NCBI GenBank assembly: GCA_003342895.1
Contig: PTFA01000031.1
Coordinates: 5,498,678 to 5,562,677, forward strand
Direction of reading: 5' to 3'
Length of the DNA: 64,000 nucleotides
Origin: Casuarius casuarius
Lineage: Eukaryota > Chordata > Aves > Casuariiformes > Casuariidae
Numbering within the stretch: position 1 is the stretch's first letter; the number at the start of each line of letters is the position of its first letter. This document shows positions 47,560 to 57,296 of the stretch, one piece after another. The notes beneath the pieces were generated by a model. It ran no database searches. It had not been told where the DNA came from and saw only the letters and a list, made by a program, of their open reading frames with translations. Position numbers and translations under genes: made by a program.

Positions 47560-49070
47560 AGACTGCTGCAGGTCAGAGCAAGAGAAAGAGTCAATGTGCA
47601 CAATGTGCTCCTTCAAGTGACATGAACATTTGTTGTCATAAGGTAACCCAAAACCCCAGGTCTTTCTGCTCCTCACACATATAAAAATTGATGAGCTCTT
47701 GGTTGACAGCAGAAATTTCTGGCTTTAGTGCTTTATGTACCTTACAAATATTCCAGTCCTCAGTGTCATACAATTCTTCCTATATAATATCTGTATCTTT
47801 CATTTCTTTCACAGTGCTTCCCAACTTGAAATCAGATTTCATTAGCATACTGCTACATTTTGAGCCAGCATCATTAATGAAAATATGCTAGTAGATAAGT
47901 ACCAAAAACATCTTTGCAGAAGTCTACTTGTGTTCTCTTGCCAGCCTGTTCTTCACCTATCATTACCAGTCATTCCTCCTTACCCTTTACCCCCCTTGAA
48001 ACTTCAATATTAATCCGTCTGTTGCCTCTTAACTAGCTATTTTCCATATATATTCTATATATAATCTGTAAGAGATTTTTAGCAAAAAGTACTGACTAAA
48101 TCCACTGAATATCAAACGTTAGCTTGGCGTGATAAAATTTGATACACCTCAGCTGCAATTTATTCCTTTTTTCCATGATTTCTAGTTATCACTGTCTTCA
48201 AAATATAATCTAAAACTCTGCATATTATTGAGGTGAAACTAGAAGACAAGTAAATTCCTCAAATCACTTCCCTCCCTTTCAGCAGCACTAGAATTGTGCT
48301 TTCAATTTGTTAGAAATGTTAAATACAATTTCATAGTAATTTGCTCTAGTTGGTTACCTGGCACCAGCCCTTCTATAGATTTATTAAACTTCTTTGCATT
48401 TGACCTGCAATTTTACGTGCCAGCTCTTTCAGCATTCAGAGGTAGAGATTACCCACTCTCCTGACTTGATCAGAGTCACTGATCACTGTGAGTTTTGTTT
48501 CACCTCATTCTGGTTTCTCCAGCTCTTCATTCCCATTTGTCATCCCGCCCGCCATCACTTTTATTTAAAACTGAGGTATTCACTTGCTTTTGGAGTTATG
48601 CTTTGGGAATCTAATCTCTGCCATATTGTTAGTTCATATAGCATTCCGATGTCATGTTCTTTTTTCTCCTTGTTCTCTTTTTATTTCTAAAACTGAAGAA
48701 CTTTTTGCTCTTTGCTTTAATTTTCTTTTCAAGGTTTAACTCAATCTGAGTCCTGGCAATTCTCACTTTGTCTCTATACTTCCTGACCTCTAAGACAAAG
48801 CTTTCTTTGCTAGTTGATCCTTTTTTCCATCCCTTGTAAGCTCCCTGCTTACTCTTAATATCCCCTTGGAGATGGTTATTCATCCAGTTAGGGCTGGGGC
48901 CCTCTTTGGTAAGTCTTTTTTCCCCCTTGCTGGGATCCAAGTTCCAGATAGTTTTGTACCTTTGACTTAAGAAAAATTCCAAACATCCTCCATACTCAAA
49001 TCCTTGTACTCTTCAGGCCAGTTGACTTCACTAACCAGTTCCCTTAAAATTTATCATATAGCTATTTCAG
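47560..49070 (-). mobile_element. CR1 LINE fossil with ORF2 endonuclease-RT linker and RT remains
   Basis: On the minus strand the region follows CR1 ORF2 from the end of the endonuclease domain through the reverse transcriptase. Residues 1-117 of an uninterrupted frame (48982 down to 48629) match the linker of the family: PNWMNNHLQG (31-40), AYKGWKKG (48-55), YRDKVRIA (69-76), QIELNL (79-84). Further along come words equivalent to 'gacaaatgggaatgaagagc', 'gcacgtaaaattgcaggtca', 'ttcattaatgatgctggctc' (FINDLG-like) and 'aagttgggaagcactgtgaa'. The catalytic FADDTKLG motif is reduced to KSDFKLG near 47825-47845. The copy is inactive and lacks the endonuclease core and the 5' end. The copy length, about 1.5 kb, compares with 3 kb or more for a full ORF2 element. 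Confidence 0.85.
48629..48982 (-). pseudogene. CR1 ORF2 polyprotein fragment (endonuclease-RT linker)
   Basis: A 117-codon remnant of the CR1 retrotransposon ORF2, which in intact elements encodes an apurinic-type endonuclease and a reverse transcriptase for target-primed integration. Only the basic linker between the two enzymes is preserved here; no catalytic residue lies inside. Key landmarks are Trp33-Met34-Asn35, Gly51-Trp52-Lys53 and Glu81-Leu82-Asn83-Leu84. The Met start is fortuitous, since the same protein sequence appears to continue upstream on the minus strand to about 49.07 kb through frame breaks. The lack of stops over 354 bases is striking for such an old copy but is compatible with chance. 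Confidence 0.8.
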
Positions 49071-49904
49071 AGTATATAGCATTACATAGTCCTTTATGTG
49101 CTTAAAACACAACTACCACTAACTTCAGCTGCACCTGTGAATGCTCAGCAAATCAGACCCCAGAGTCTCCTCTCAGGACCCCCAAAAATGAGGAACACAC
49201 AATTAGTGACCACCTGTGGAAAAGTGTGATGCCTGGCAAGGCATAGGAACTGAATGGTAAATGCAGGGAGAGAATCCAACTGTGTGGGCCAGTATTCAAC
49301 TATCGTAGCCGTACTGTCCTTTTTCTTCCTACAACCCCCTTATTCCATTGCTATACATCTTAAAACTTTTGTAACAAATGAAGCAAGAATGTTAAAGACA
49401 ATACCTGCCCCACTACTCATCCCTGATTCACTCCCAAAGCAGGTCCATGAGTAAATGGCCTGTGGAAAAAAAATAATCTGGATGCCTGCAATTAAAGATG
49501 GTATCAGAGTGCAAATTTATGGGATAGGGCAGGGAAACATAATCATTATTGCAAAGTTCAGAGTGCTTTAGAAATTTGAAAACTTTCAGGTGCTTAAATG
49601 AAACTGTAATAGTAGTCTCAATATGTATTTTTCTGTGCAATTTGGTTTGCTTCTTTTGTTTTCTAAAAGCAAACTGAGTGAAAAAACAGAAGTTCCATCA
49701 TGTAACTTCTTGCAAGTACTACATTGTCAACCATATGAATTTTCCACACAGATCTAAGTAATTTAATTTAATGGAGCAGCTTATAGTAATAGGTTGTTGA
49801 CCTCTCTATTGGCAGCACTGAAGGGGGATGACACACACTCTGCTTGCATTTAAACAGATATTTGCTGACAGCAGAGGAATAGTGAGACCTGAATATCACT
49901 TGTT
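49071..49904. other. Unannotated non-coding stretch
   Basis: Upstream flank of the minus-strand CR1. No endonuclease-domain sequence could be recognised, suggesting 5' truncation near 49.07 kb. Confidence 0.4.
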
Positions 49905-50540
49905 CTATTCCAGGTTCCTTGGCTATTTTTCTATTCCATGTCAGCATTACCCCTCCTGTCTCACCTTCTCTGATATAGCTTTGCTTTAATTATCTTTTCC
50001 CTGCTGCTGCCTCACTGTCCCGATTTCATCTTTCTCATGAAACTATTCCATTCTGTAATCCCAGAACTTCTCTGCCTAACAACTCTGAATCCTTTGGATC
50101 CTTATGTACAAAGTTACTTTTCTTCTCCCAAACCTAGTCTTACAGTCCAGACAGCCTCGATTCCCATTTTGCCCTGTAGCCTTGCCTTACTACTCATCCT
50201 TTCTACTCTGCGTTAACTCCCCTTTGACCATCTACCTCTACACATTTCCATATGTCCCTGTCCTCTGTTCCAATACATAGGATGCATACAATCTTTTTAC
50301 CTACCTTCTCATTAGCTGTTTGCCTCCAGATCTTTATCTAGGCAGTTAGTTCCAGTTTTCCCCACTCCCCGGTCTAGGCTCCTCTTTAGCACTCTTCTCT
50401 CTCCCCCTCTATCCTCTGCTTTCTATTTCTGTGTTAATTTCTCAGCCTCTACTAGACCCTTCCATGTTCTCATCCACTGTTGGTTTCCTTCTTTCTCCTG
50501 GTGGCTCCTGGTCTCTCCCCATCATTCCTCCACCTGATGT
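49905..50540 (+). other. Pyrimidine-rich block
   Basis: About 640 bp with strong C+T excess on the plus strand but little exact repetition, for example ttctctctccccctctatcc. It mirrors the purine-rich block at 45.92-46.35 kb on the other side of the CR1 pair, but I found no convincing sequence homology between the two. Confidence 0.5.
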
Positions 50541-53268
50541 CTAGCGCCTTTTCTCAGATATTCCAGAATATCAAGTACATCTTGTGGCAGTGAGTGTGGC
50601 AAAGCAATTAATGCATTTGGGATCAAAATATTTCTTTTATTCAATTTTAAATATTTTTCTTTTATGTTCAACGTATGTCCCACACTTATATCATGAAAAA
50701 CTGCAGATAATATTCTGATGTTTGGTATTAGACATATGTGCATCAAACCCTGTAATTTTCTTTTAGTTTATCCTCCCTCTCCTATCTCCCCCTTCCCTAA
50801 GATGGAAACAGTTCAGCCACTCAACCATATAGGAAAAATGTTGTTTGACTTCTTTTATGTGACTCATTACTGTGAAATAAACTTGAACAGAACATCAAGA
50901 ACAGAAACTTGGATATCTTCTAAATATATAGATAAACTAAGGTATTGGGAGAGAAAGAGAGGAAAATATTTTGTATGGATAGTTTACAAACCCACAGTAC
51001 TCTGAGAAGCTATTGCTGCTCCATGGATACAGCTGAACTGAAACAGGGCTGGCTTCTCTGATAACTCTATGTTTTAAATCAAATAAGTCACCTCATACTA
51101 GTTTCTAACACTTTTTAGATATGTCTGATTTTTACATGAGATGCCTTGTGAGTGCTCTCACGCTAACTAGGGTGAGAGGTGACAGATTGCAACATTACTC
51201 AGTCTCATTCATACTTGCCAGCCAGAACTAACATCAACAGTGCCACAAGCAATACTAGATTTAGTGCCTCTCCCAGAACTCATCTTAAGACAGTTTCCCT
51301 TCATGTACAGTCTACCTGTTTTGGCACCCCATGTAGTATGACTTGATATGAGGAACCCCAGCTTTGGAGCTAGCAGACATTGGCCGGGGCCGGGGGTGGG
51401 GGGGAACAAACCAACACTCATTTAAACTTGTACTGTGCTGCCAGGTAAGAAACTTAACCCCCCTGCCCTGTAAGCTCTGCATACTGCAAGATGACAGTGT
51501 CCCAACAGACAGCTGCTCCTGAAGAATCCTGCCATGGCCTAATGAAGACAGTCTGCCAAAGATTAACCACGACTAAGACCTCGACAGGTCAATTCAATCA
51601 AATGAATTCAAAGGCATATTGGGTGGGTGATTCTGGAGCAGACGCTTACTATCACTAATGGAAGCCACACGGCAATATTTCATTGCCAATTCTTTCATCT
51701 GGTGATAAAACAATGTCTCAGGAATATAACACCAGGAGAGACAAAAAACAAAAGCAAAAGTATGTGCATCATACATGCACACACCCACACACTGAATGCT
51801 GTAACGGTGAGAGCTATTCTGGAGTGTTAAAGCAGAGTGAGGGGGGTCTTTTTTATCAGTTTATTTAGAAGTTTAAGCTGTCATTCTGTTTTGAATATGT
51901 AACCAACTGAACAGTAACTTAAAACTTAGAGCTCTGAGTACCTTTGGATGAAGACCAAGAAGTCTGAACACTATTATCCATACAGTTCTGATTAGCTACT
52001 TCCATGTCTACACTGATAATGAAGCGTGTTTCAAAATCATTTGAAATGGCTCTTTCAGTCCTGTGCTCTAACATAGGTTAAGCATCTGAAAGGTAAGGAG
52101 TGCCAGACTGAGCTACAAGTTTTGCTTAGAAGCCATGGCTGAATGTAGTGCTGGTTTGTCTGCTTGGCTTAGCCAAAGGCCTGGGAAATGCATCAGTAGG
52201 AGCCATCTTCAACCTGGTTTTCAAACATATCTCCCCCATTAGTAGGTGGGGTTAATCAAAACGGAGCCAAAGTTTGTTCAAAAGGTTTGTGAACCTTAAC
52301 AAACCATTTCCTCAACAGACCATCCTGGTCTGAATTTTGAGTTCATAATGAAAACTGAAACCTGGCCGGTGTTTGGTGGTTTGGGATTTCACAAAGAGTA
52401 TTTCACATGGCCCTAGTTATTGGCTATGGAAATACAGTGTGGCTGTGTCTCCAAAAGAGAACTAAATCCCTGAAACCTGGATTGGTAAAGTAGAGACAGT
52501 GCTATTAGAAAAAAAGTGTAATGCACAATGGTAGCCTAAGTATTTTTGTGGCATTTTTGCAAAACGCCCCTACTTAGGATGGATTTGGCACCTTTAATTG
52601 TCTAGCCCACGGTTCTCAACCCAACTGCCTGAAGACTTGGCTTCTGTGTGATTTGAGATGATCTTGAGAAAACCTCACAATTCTCTGATAGGTCTGATAA
52701 AGCTTCAGAAAAGAAAGGACCTTTGACACAGCAGCCCATGCACTTCTCCAATAGCCAGCTCTATGCCACGTTTGTAAATGGCGTTCATGAAGTGAAATAC
52801 AGCTTTTGTCCACAAAACAGATGGGAGGAGGAAAAAAAGCATAAATCTTTATGTCTTAAAATGAAATATAACATATAAACAAATGAAATGTCAATTTTTT
52901 TGTGTATAGTATATATCTTGTACCTAGAATAGCAGTGGAGATCATTCTGTGAAAGGGGGCTAGGGATGTTGTGCGCTCAGCACTATTCTTACTGTTGCTT
53001 TATACAGTTCTTCACATAGCCGAGGAGGCTACTGAACATTATTAGCCCTGATGAGTTTGGATTCTAGCTGATAGTTCTGATGAGAAAACAGTATATTTCA
53101 GACTTCATTATCTATTTCACATTGTTTTGACTCCAGCTTTATATGGTACATTGAGTTGTATTCTCCCTCTCCCCCACAATTAGCTTAGGAGGTGTACTGA
53201 AATGATACTGTTCAAAAGATTGAGAAAAACAATTTGGCCACAGCCCCCAAGTGAAGGGTACTGACTGT
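50541..53268. other. Unannotated non-coding stretch
   Basis: No supported gene. A G-rich motif at 51382-51404 is listed separately. A segment near 52.24-52.40 kb (aaaggtttgtgaaccttaac) may be a decayed dispersed repeat but could not be assigned. Confidence 0.4.
51382..51404 (+). other. Potential G-quadruplex motif
   Basis: Three G tracts of 4, 5 and 7 bases lie close together, the last long enough to serve as two tracts, preceded by GG. This meets the usual pattern for a G-quadruplex, with very short loops. Confidence 0.6.
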
Positions 53269-53352
53269 GAGCCAAATCGGCTGGTGTAAATCAGCGTCGT
53301 TCTGTGGGCTTCACTGAGGTTGGAGACAAGACACCAGGCGACAATTTGCCCC
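53269..53352 (+). repeat. Palindromic MITE-like repeat with inverted ends
   Basis: The left end gagccaaatcggctggtgta and the right end, read on the minus strand as ggggcaaattgtcgcctggt, are imperfect inverted repeats. The centre ctgtgggcttcactgagg is the decayed form of the family's symmetric 'cattgacttcaatgg'. From memory this is the 'ctggtgtaaatcagcgtagc' repeat common in archosaurs and turtles. Confidence 0.6.
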
Positions 53353-54099
53353 TATATCCCCATGCAGATGCCTGCAGATGGAGTCTGACGTGTAACTCTC
53401 CCAAACAAGGATGGGATTTAAGTGCATAAATCTTTATGCATTATGATGAAATATATCCCATGAAAAAATCAGACTTCTATTTTGTGTTTGTGTCATAAAA
53501 TGTAAAAGAAGTGCAAATTTTAGCTGGGAGGGAACTTTTATGACCTAGTTATAAATCTCTGGAAGGAGCGGTTTGCAATTGAAACACTGACAAACTCTCA
53601 AGCAGAACAGTGCAAGTGGGTGCGCCAGTAACATCCCCTTCAAATTCTGCTCCAGTGCAGTCAGTGTGTCTCAGGCCAGCATTTAGAGTCCATGATGAAA
53701 TAACCAGTACAAAGAGAGGAAAATAGTCATTTCTGAATTACTGTCCTTCTTCAGAAAATAACCACAAAAACAGGGTAATTTTGTTACTAGAATGTTGTGG
53801 TTCATATGTTCTAACAAGAGACATTCAAAGAGAAAGCAGCATATTCCCTCTTGCCTATGTAAACAGGAGAAGGAAAGGACTAAGAAATTGGTTGCAATAG
53901 TATTGGTGTGACAAAGAGAAAGCATTCTGTGTTGTGCTTTCAGACAATTAAATGGTTTTAGACCCATCTTTGTCTATTTCGTAAGACTATTTCCCCCCCT
54001 CTATGTTTTTTTCATTGCTACTTAAATCATATTTCTGGGTTTTTTTAGTTTTCCTTTTTTTTTTTTTGATTACAGACATGAAACTTAATAAATCTAAGA
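53353..54099. other. Unannotated non-coding stretch
   Basis: No gene or clear repeat. A T-rich segment with a T13 run near 54055 ends the interval. Confidence 0.4.
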
Positions 54100-54400
54100 A
54101 AAATAATTTTCAATAAAATCCCAATGCTAACATCTTTATCATACCAAGGTGCCTTGATCAATGCATCAGTCTTTTTTACAAAAAGTTTGTCTCCTGTGCT
54201 TTTTCCTGGGTAAAATGCTCTTAAGACAGAACAACATTTCTGTTTTATAATCCCACTAATGGAATTAGTGACTATGCTTATTAATTACGATTATTGGAAT
54301 TTCCTGTCTTTCTATTTCATAGTAGCACTCCACCTCTGCTTGCCAATCATAATTATAACTACTGACTCTATCACGTTTTGCTTTTTTAAATGAAATAAAA
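54100..54400. promoter_or_regulatory. Candidate conserved non-coding element with homeodomain sites
   Basis: A non-repetitive AT-rich block contains a palindromic homeodomain dimer-type site (54257-54267), a second cluster of cores (cttattaattacgattattg near 54278) and further TAAT words (caatcataattataac near 54344). This texture is typical of vertebrate developmental enhancers. No conservation data were available, so it remains a candidate. Confidence 0.3.
54257..54267. promoter_or_regulatory. P3-type palindromic homeodomain site TAATGGAATTA
   Basis: TAAT, three bases, then ATTA is the spacing bound cooperatively by paired-class homeodomain dimers (established knowledge). The symmetry extends to 7-base arms here: CACTAAT GGA ATTAGTG (54254-54270). 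Sites of this size can occur by chance, so occupancy is not implied. Confidence 0.45.
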
Positions 54401-54904
54401 TGTTTGGCTTGGCCCTGTGCCAAGAATGGGGTCATTCCCAAACTTGTAATAACATATTCTTAGCTGATGTTTCTTAGTAACATGTGTAAATAGGAAAAAA
54501 CAGTTGCACTGCGGGGGTTTAGCTTGGCCACATGTGACTACAGTTAAAGAACATGGGAAGAAAATCAGTGGTCTTTCCATGATAGTTGTCCAGTCCAACA
54601 CTGAGCACACTGCACAGATACAGAAGTGCAGACATGCACAAAGTTAACCACTTTCTTTGCTCAGTGGCAAGCTAGTGCAACATGTCCCTTCTTTGCTGAG
54701 AACCAGCTGTGCAACCTACATCAGGAGCTGAGCGTCAAAGATGAGGTCTAGAAAAAACGTGACAAACTCCACCAGAATATCCCTTCTGATATATTCTATT
54801 TGGCTCTGGCCACACCGAGCTTCTGTTAGAACTAAAAACACACCTTGGGATTAATGACATTACAAGTGGTTTCCTAGTAGCACCCTCTGGATAAAAGTAG
54901 AGTG
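54401..54904. other. Unannotated non-coding stretch
   Basis: No gene or clear repeat recognised. Open frames of 74-88 codons on the minus strand lack domains. Confidence 0.4.
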
Positions 54905-55060
54905 TCACTATGAGAGATGGGCTAAAACTGTGAAGCTTGGGCCAGGGTTTGGATCTGGGTTGAGCCAAGATGTTTGAGATCAAGGGTTTTGTTCTGATCA
55001 TTATAAAAATGAGCCATCCTTCTGCTTGGCTCAGATTTTGATAGCCATAGCAACTAAAGT
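54905..55060 (+). repeat. Possible dispersed repeat (weak)
   Basis: The start agagatgggctaaaactgtg and following gccagggtttggatctgggt, then agccatagcaactaaagttc, resemble a dispersed repeat type beginning 'agagatgggctgaa' that I associate with archosaurs. A similar start (agagatgggtgaaataggtt) occurs near 6483. The assignment is tentative. Confidence 0.25.
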
Positions 55061-57223
55061 TCAGGAACTTGTGAACTGAGAGTATTCAGATTCACAGAAA
55101 AAAATTGCCCTATGCTTTGTTTCAGAGTAACACTTTATGAAAATAGAGACTTGGTATGGAGATAAAATGCATTGTTTTTGAGCAATCGTGAAGTTATCCT
55201 AAAATTATTTTTCCTCCCAGAGGCTCCAACAACTTCCATTATTCAGATTTCCATGGCTTGTTTGGGATTAAATGGGTTTAACATAGGCATTCTACTGTAG
55301 AAACATATGCAGCCTTAATATTGGTAGTAGAACACAAAGAAATAAATGATCGTCAGTGTAGAACATTTCAACTAGCAGTTACCGTTAACGCTCTACACAA
55401 CGACAGGTCTGGGAGACAGACTGCCCAGCTTTACCCTTGGCACACAAAATCTTTCCTGCTACTTACTCTGGTCATTTAGGATCAGCTACAACTCCTCGGC
55501 CCTGGCTGAAAAATGTTTAGAAAGAGGGTGCCCGCTCTTCTAGTGTGGAGAGTTCTGCATTGGTAACAGCAAGAAAATGTTTCTTGCCTTGCCACTGAGC
55601 AGAGGGCCAGTACGCCCTGGTTTGCCCGCAGGACTTACTTAAACTTAGGGACACGGTGCAATTTTCTTCATTACCAATTTCTCTTTGACTCTCAGGCGCT
55701 TGAGTGGCTTCGTGTGAAGATGATCCAGTGCAACAGCATTTATTATTCAAAGCCAAATGACTACACCATGTACTGGGAAGAATACTTCGTGTGTGGTTTG
55801 GTGGTTATGGCAGGAAGCTGGTAGACAGGACTCCTGGGAATGGATCATTTGCTGAGATGCGAGTGTGCAGCAAAGTAGATTTAATGCAGGTGGAAAATGA
55901 AGCAACAGCAATCAAAAACAATGTGCTTGGATTATCATTCCTACTATGCAATAGGACACTAAAGTACAACCTTTTGACTAATCCTGGATGAAATAACGAA
56001 CATTTTGTTTTTCACATAAGCGCAGCAGTACTTTAACATAAGCACTTGTATATAAGCAGGTGTCTGTTCTATTTTTCACATAGGATAAAGTTTCCCATAT
56101 GGGAAACTAGAAAGCGAGTCCAGATCTTGGCCCAGGCTATGGTTGTTGGGATTTTTTAATGAATCTGCTGGCACAAAGGAATTGCAAAAATGGTTTAGCA
56201 GGATATCAAAATATTTCCCCATGGTGGAACTATCAATGGGAGTCAGTTGGAGATCTCTGTCAGTCAAGGCAAACCAGGGTAATAGTGAGGCCAATCTCAT
56301 TTTCTCGTGGGGCTGGTCTGAGTAGAACAGGTCTACAGGCACTGTTGCTGAAGAATCTCAATATCTCTAAAATTGTTAACATTCTCTCTCTGCTCCTCTT
56401 TTTATCCTCCTTTTTTTTCTTTCACATTTCTGATCCAAACTTTCTTTTGCTACACTATGGACTCCATATTACCTCTAGTAAAATCGAGATGTCCTACAAA
56501 ACTATGCACTGCACTATCACAACATAAGAGACAGTGGGAATAACTCCCCAAAGCTCACTGGGTTAAAAGCAATAACAACAGCTGCAGTTATCTGAGTTTC
56601 CCATATTCAGTGGATGTCTCTGAAGATGATGCATGTTACATGATGTGAACCCTGTAAATATAGGTACCATGAAACTAGAATGGGAATTATTACGGTATTA
56701 AATATATGAAAAAGGTTTGAGAGTGAATGTTCCTGCATAAAGTTGCTAAGTAAGCCCAGCATACACTGCAGGTGCCCACAAGCTGAGCAGAATGCCTTTG
56801 AGCAGAGTGCTTACACCCCAAAAGAACATGATGTGTTCTTTCTGAGTCAAAACTGCCTACCTTTTTTGAGGAGGCAGATATTTTACTCCAGCAAGGCTGG
56901 AGCCAACAATCTAGTCTAGATTTGTCTTTTGTTTGCCACTGTGGTCAATATGATACAGCCGATTCATATACTACCACCTTAAAACTTGGAGTTTGAACGT
57001 GATTTTAAGGGAACCATATAACTCTATTACAAGGAGATAGTCAGTGTTTAGATAGCTGCTTGGCACTTGACACATCTCTGAGCAGACAGGAATAAAATAC
57101 AGGCTCATATGTAGAATACAGAATGAATAATTGATGTTCACTCTGACTGCTGTGAAAAGCTGATTTAACCTTGACCAAAGATGCTGGAAGACAGGCTGTG
57201 TGAAATTAAAGCAGCATAGATCA
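55061..57223. other. Unannotated non-coding stretch
   Basis: No supported gene. Frames up to 122 codons (56159-56527) show no domain. The 20-bp palindrome at 56089 is listed separately. Confidence 0.4.
56089..56108. other. Perfect 20-bp palindrome
   Basis: AGTTTCCCATATGGGAAACT equals its own reverse complement with no spacer. About 0.06 perfect 20-bp palindromes are expected by chance in 64 kb at equal base composition. It resembles a symmetric binding site, but the factor is not identified; it is not an SRF CArG box because only four bases separate CC and GG. Confidence 0.85.
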
Positions 57224-57296
57224 GGGCCAAATCCTCAGCTGGTAAAACTGTCAGAGCTCCACTGAGGTAAATGGTGCTAAATCTCCACTATCAAAT
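57224..57296 (+). repeat. Short palindromic sauropsid repeat ('atcctcagctggt' type)
   Basis: gggccaaatcctcagctggt, gagctccactgaggtaaatg and gtgctaaatctcc follow the left end and centre of the repeat 'gggccaaatcctcagctggtgtaaatcagcgtagctccattgacttcaatgg'. The right arm is lost. The start is nearly intact, so this is one of the clearest copies. Confidence 0.55.

Noticed and set aside
52240..52400. Possible dispersed repeat around aaaggtttgtgaacc
   Set aside because: Only one short symmetric word was seen and no second copy was found in the window.
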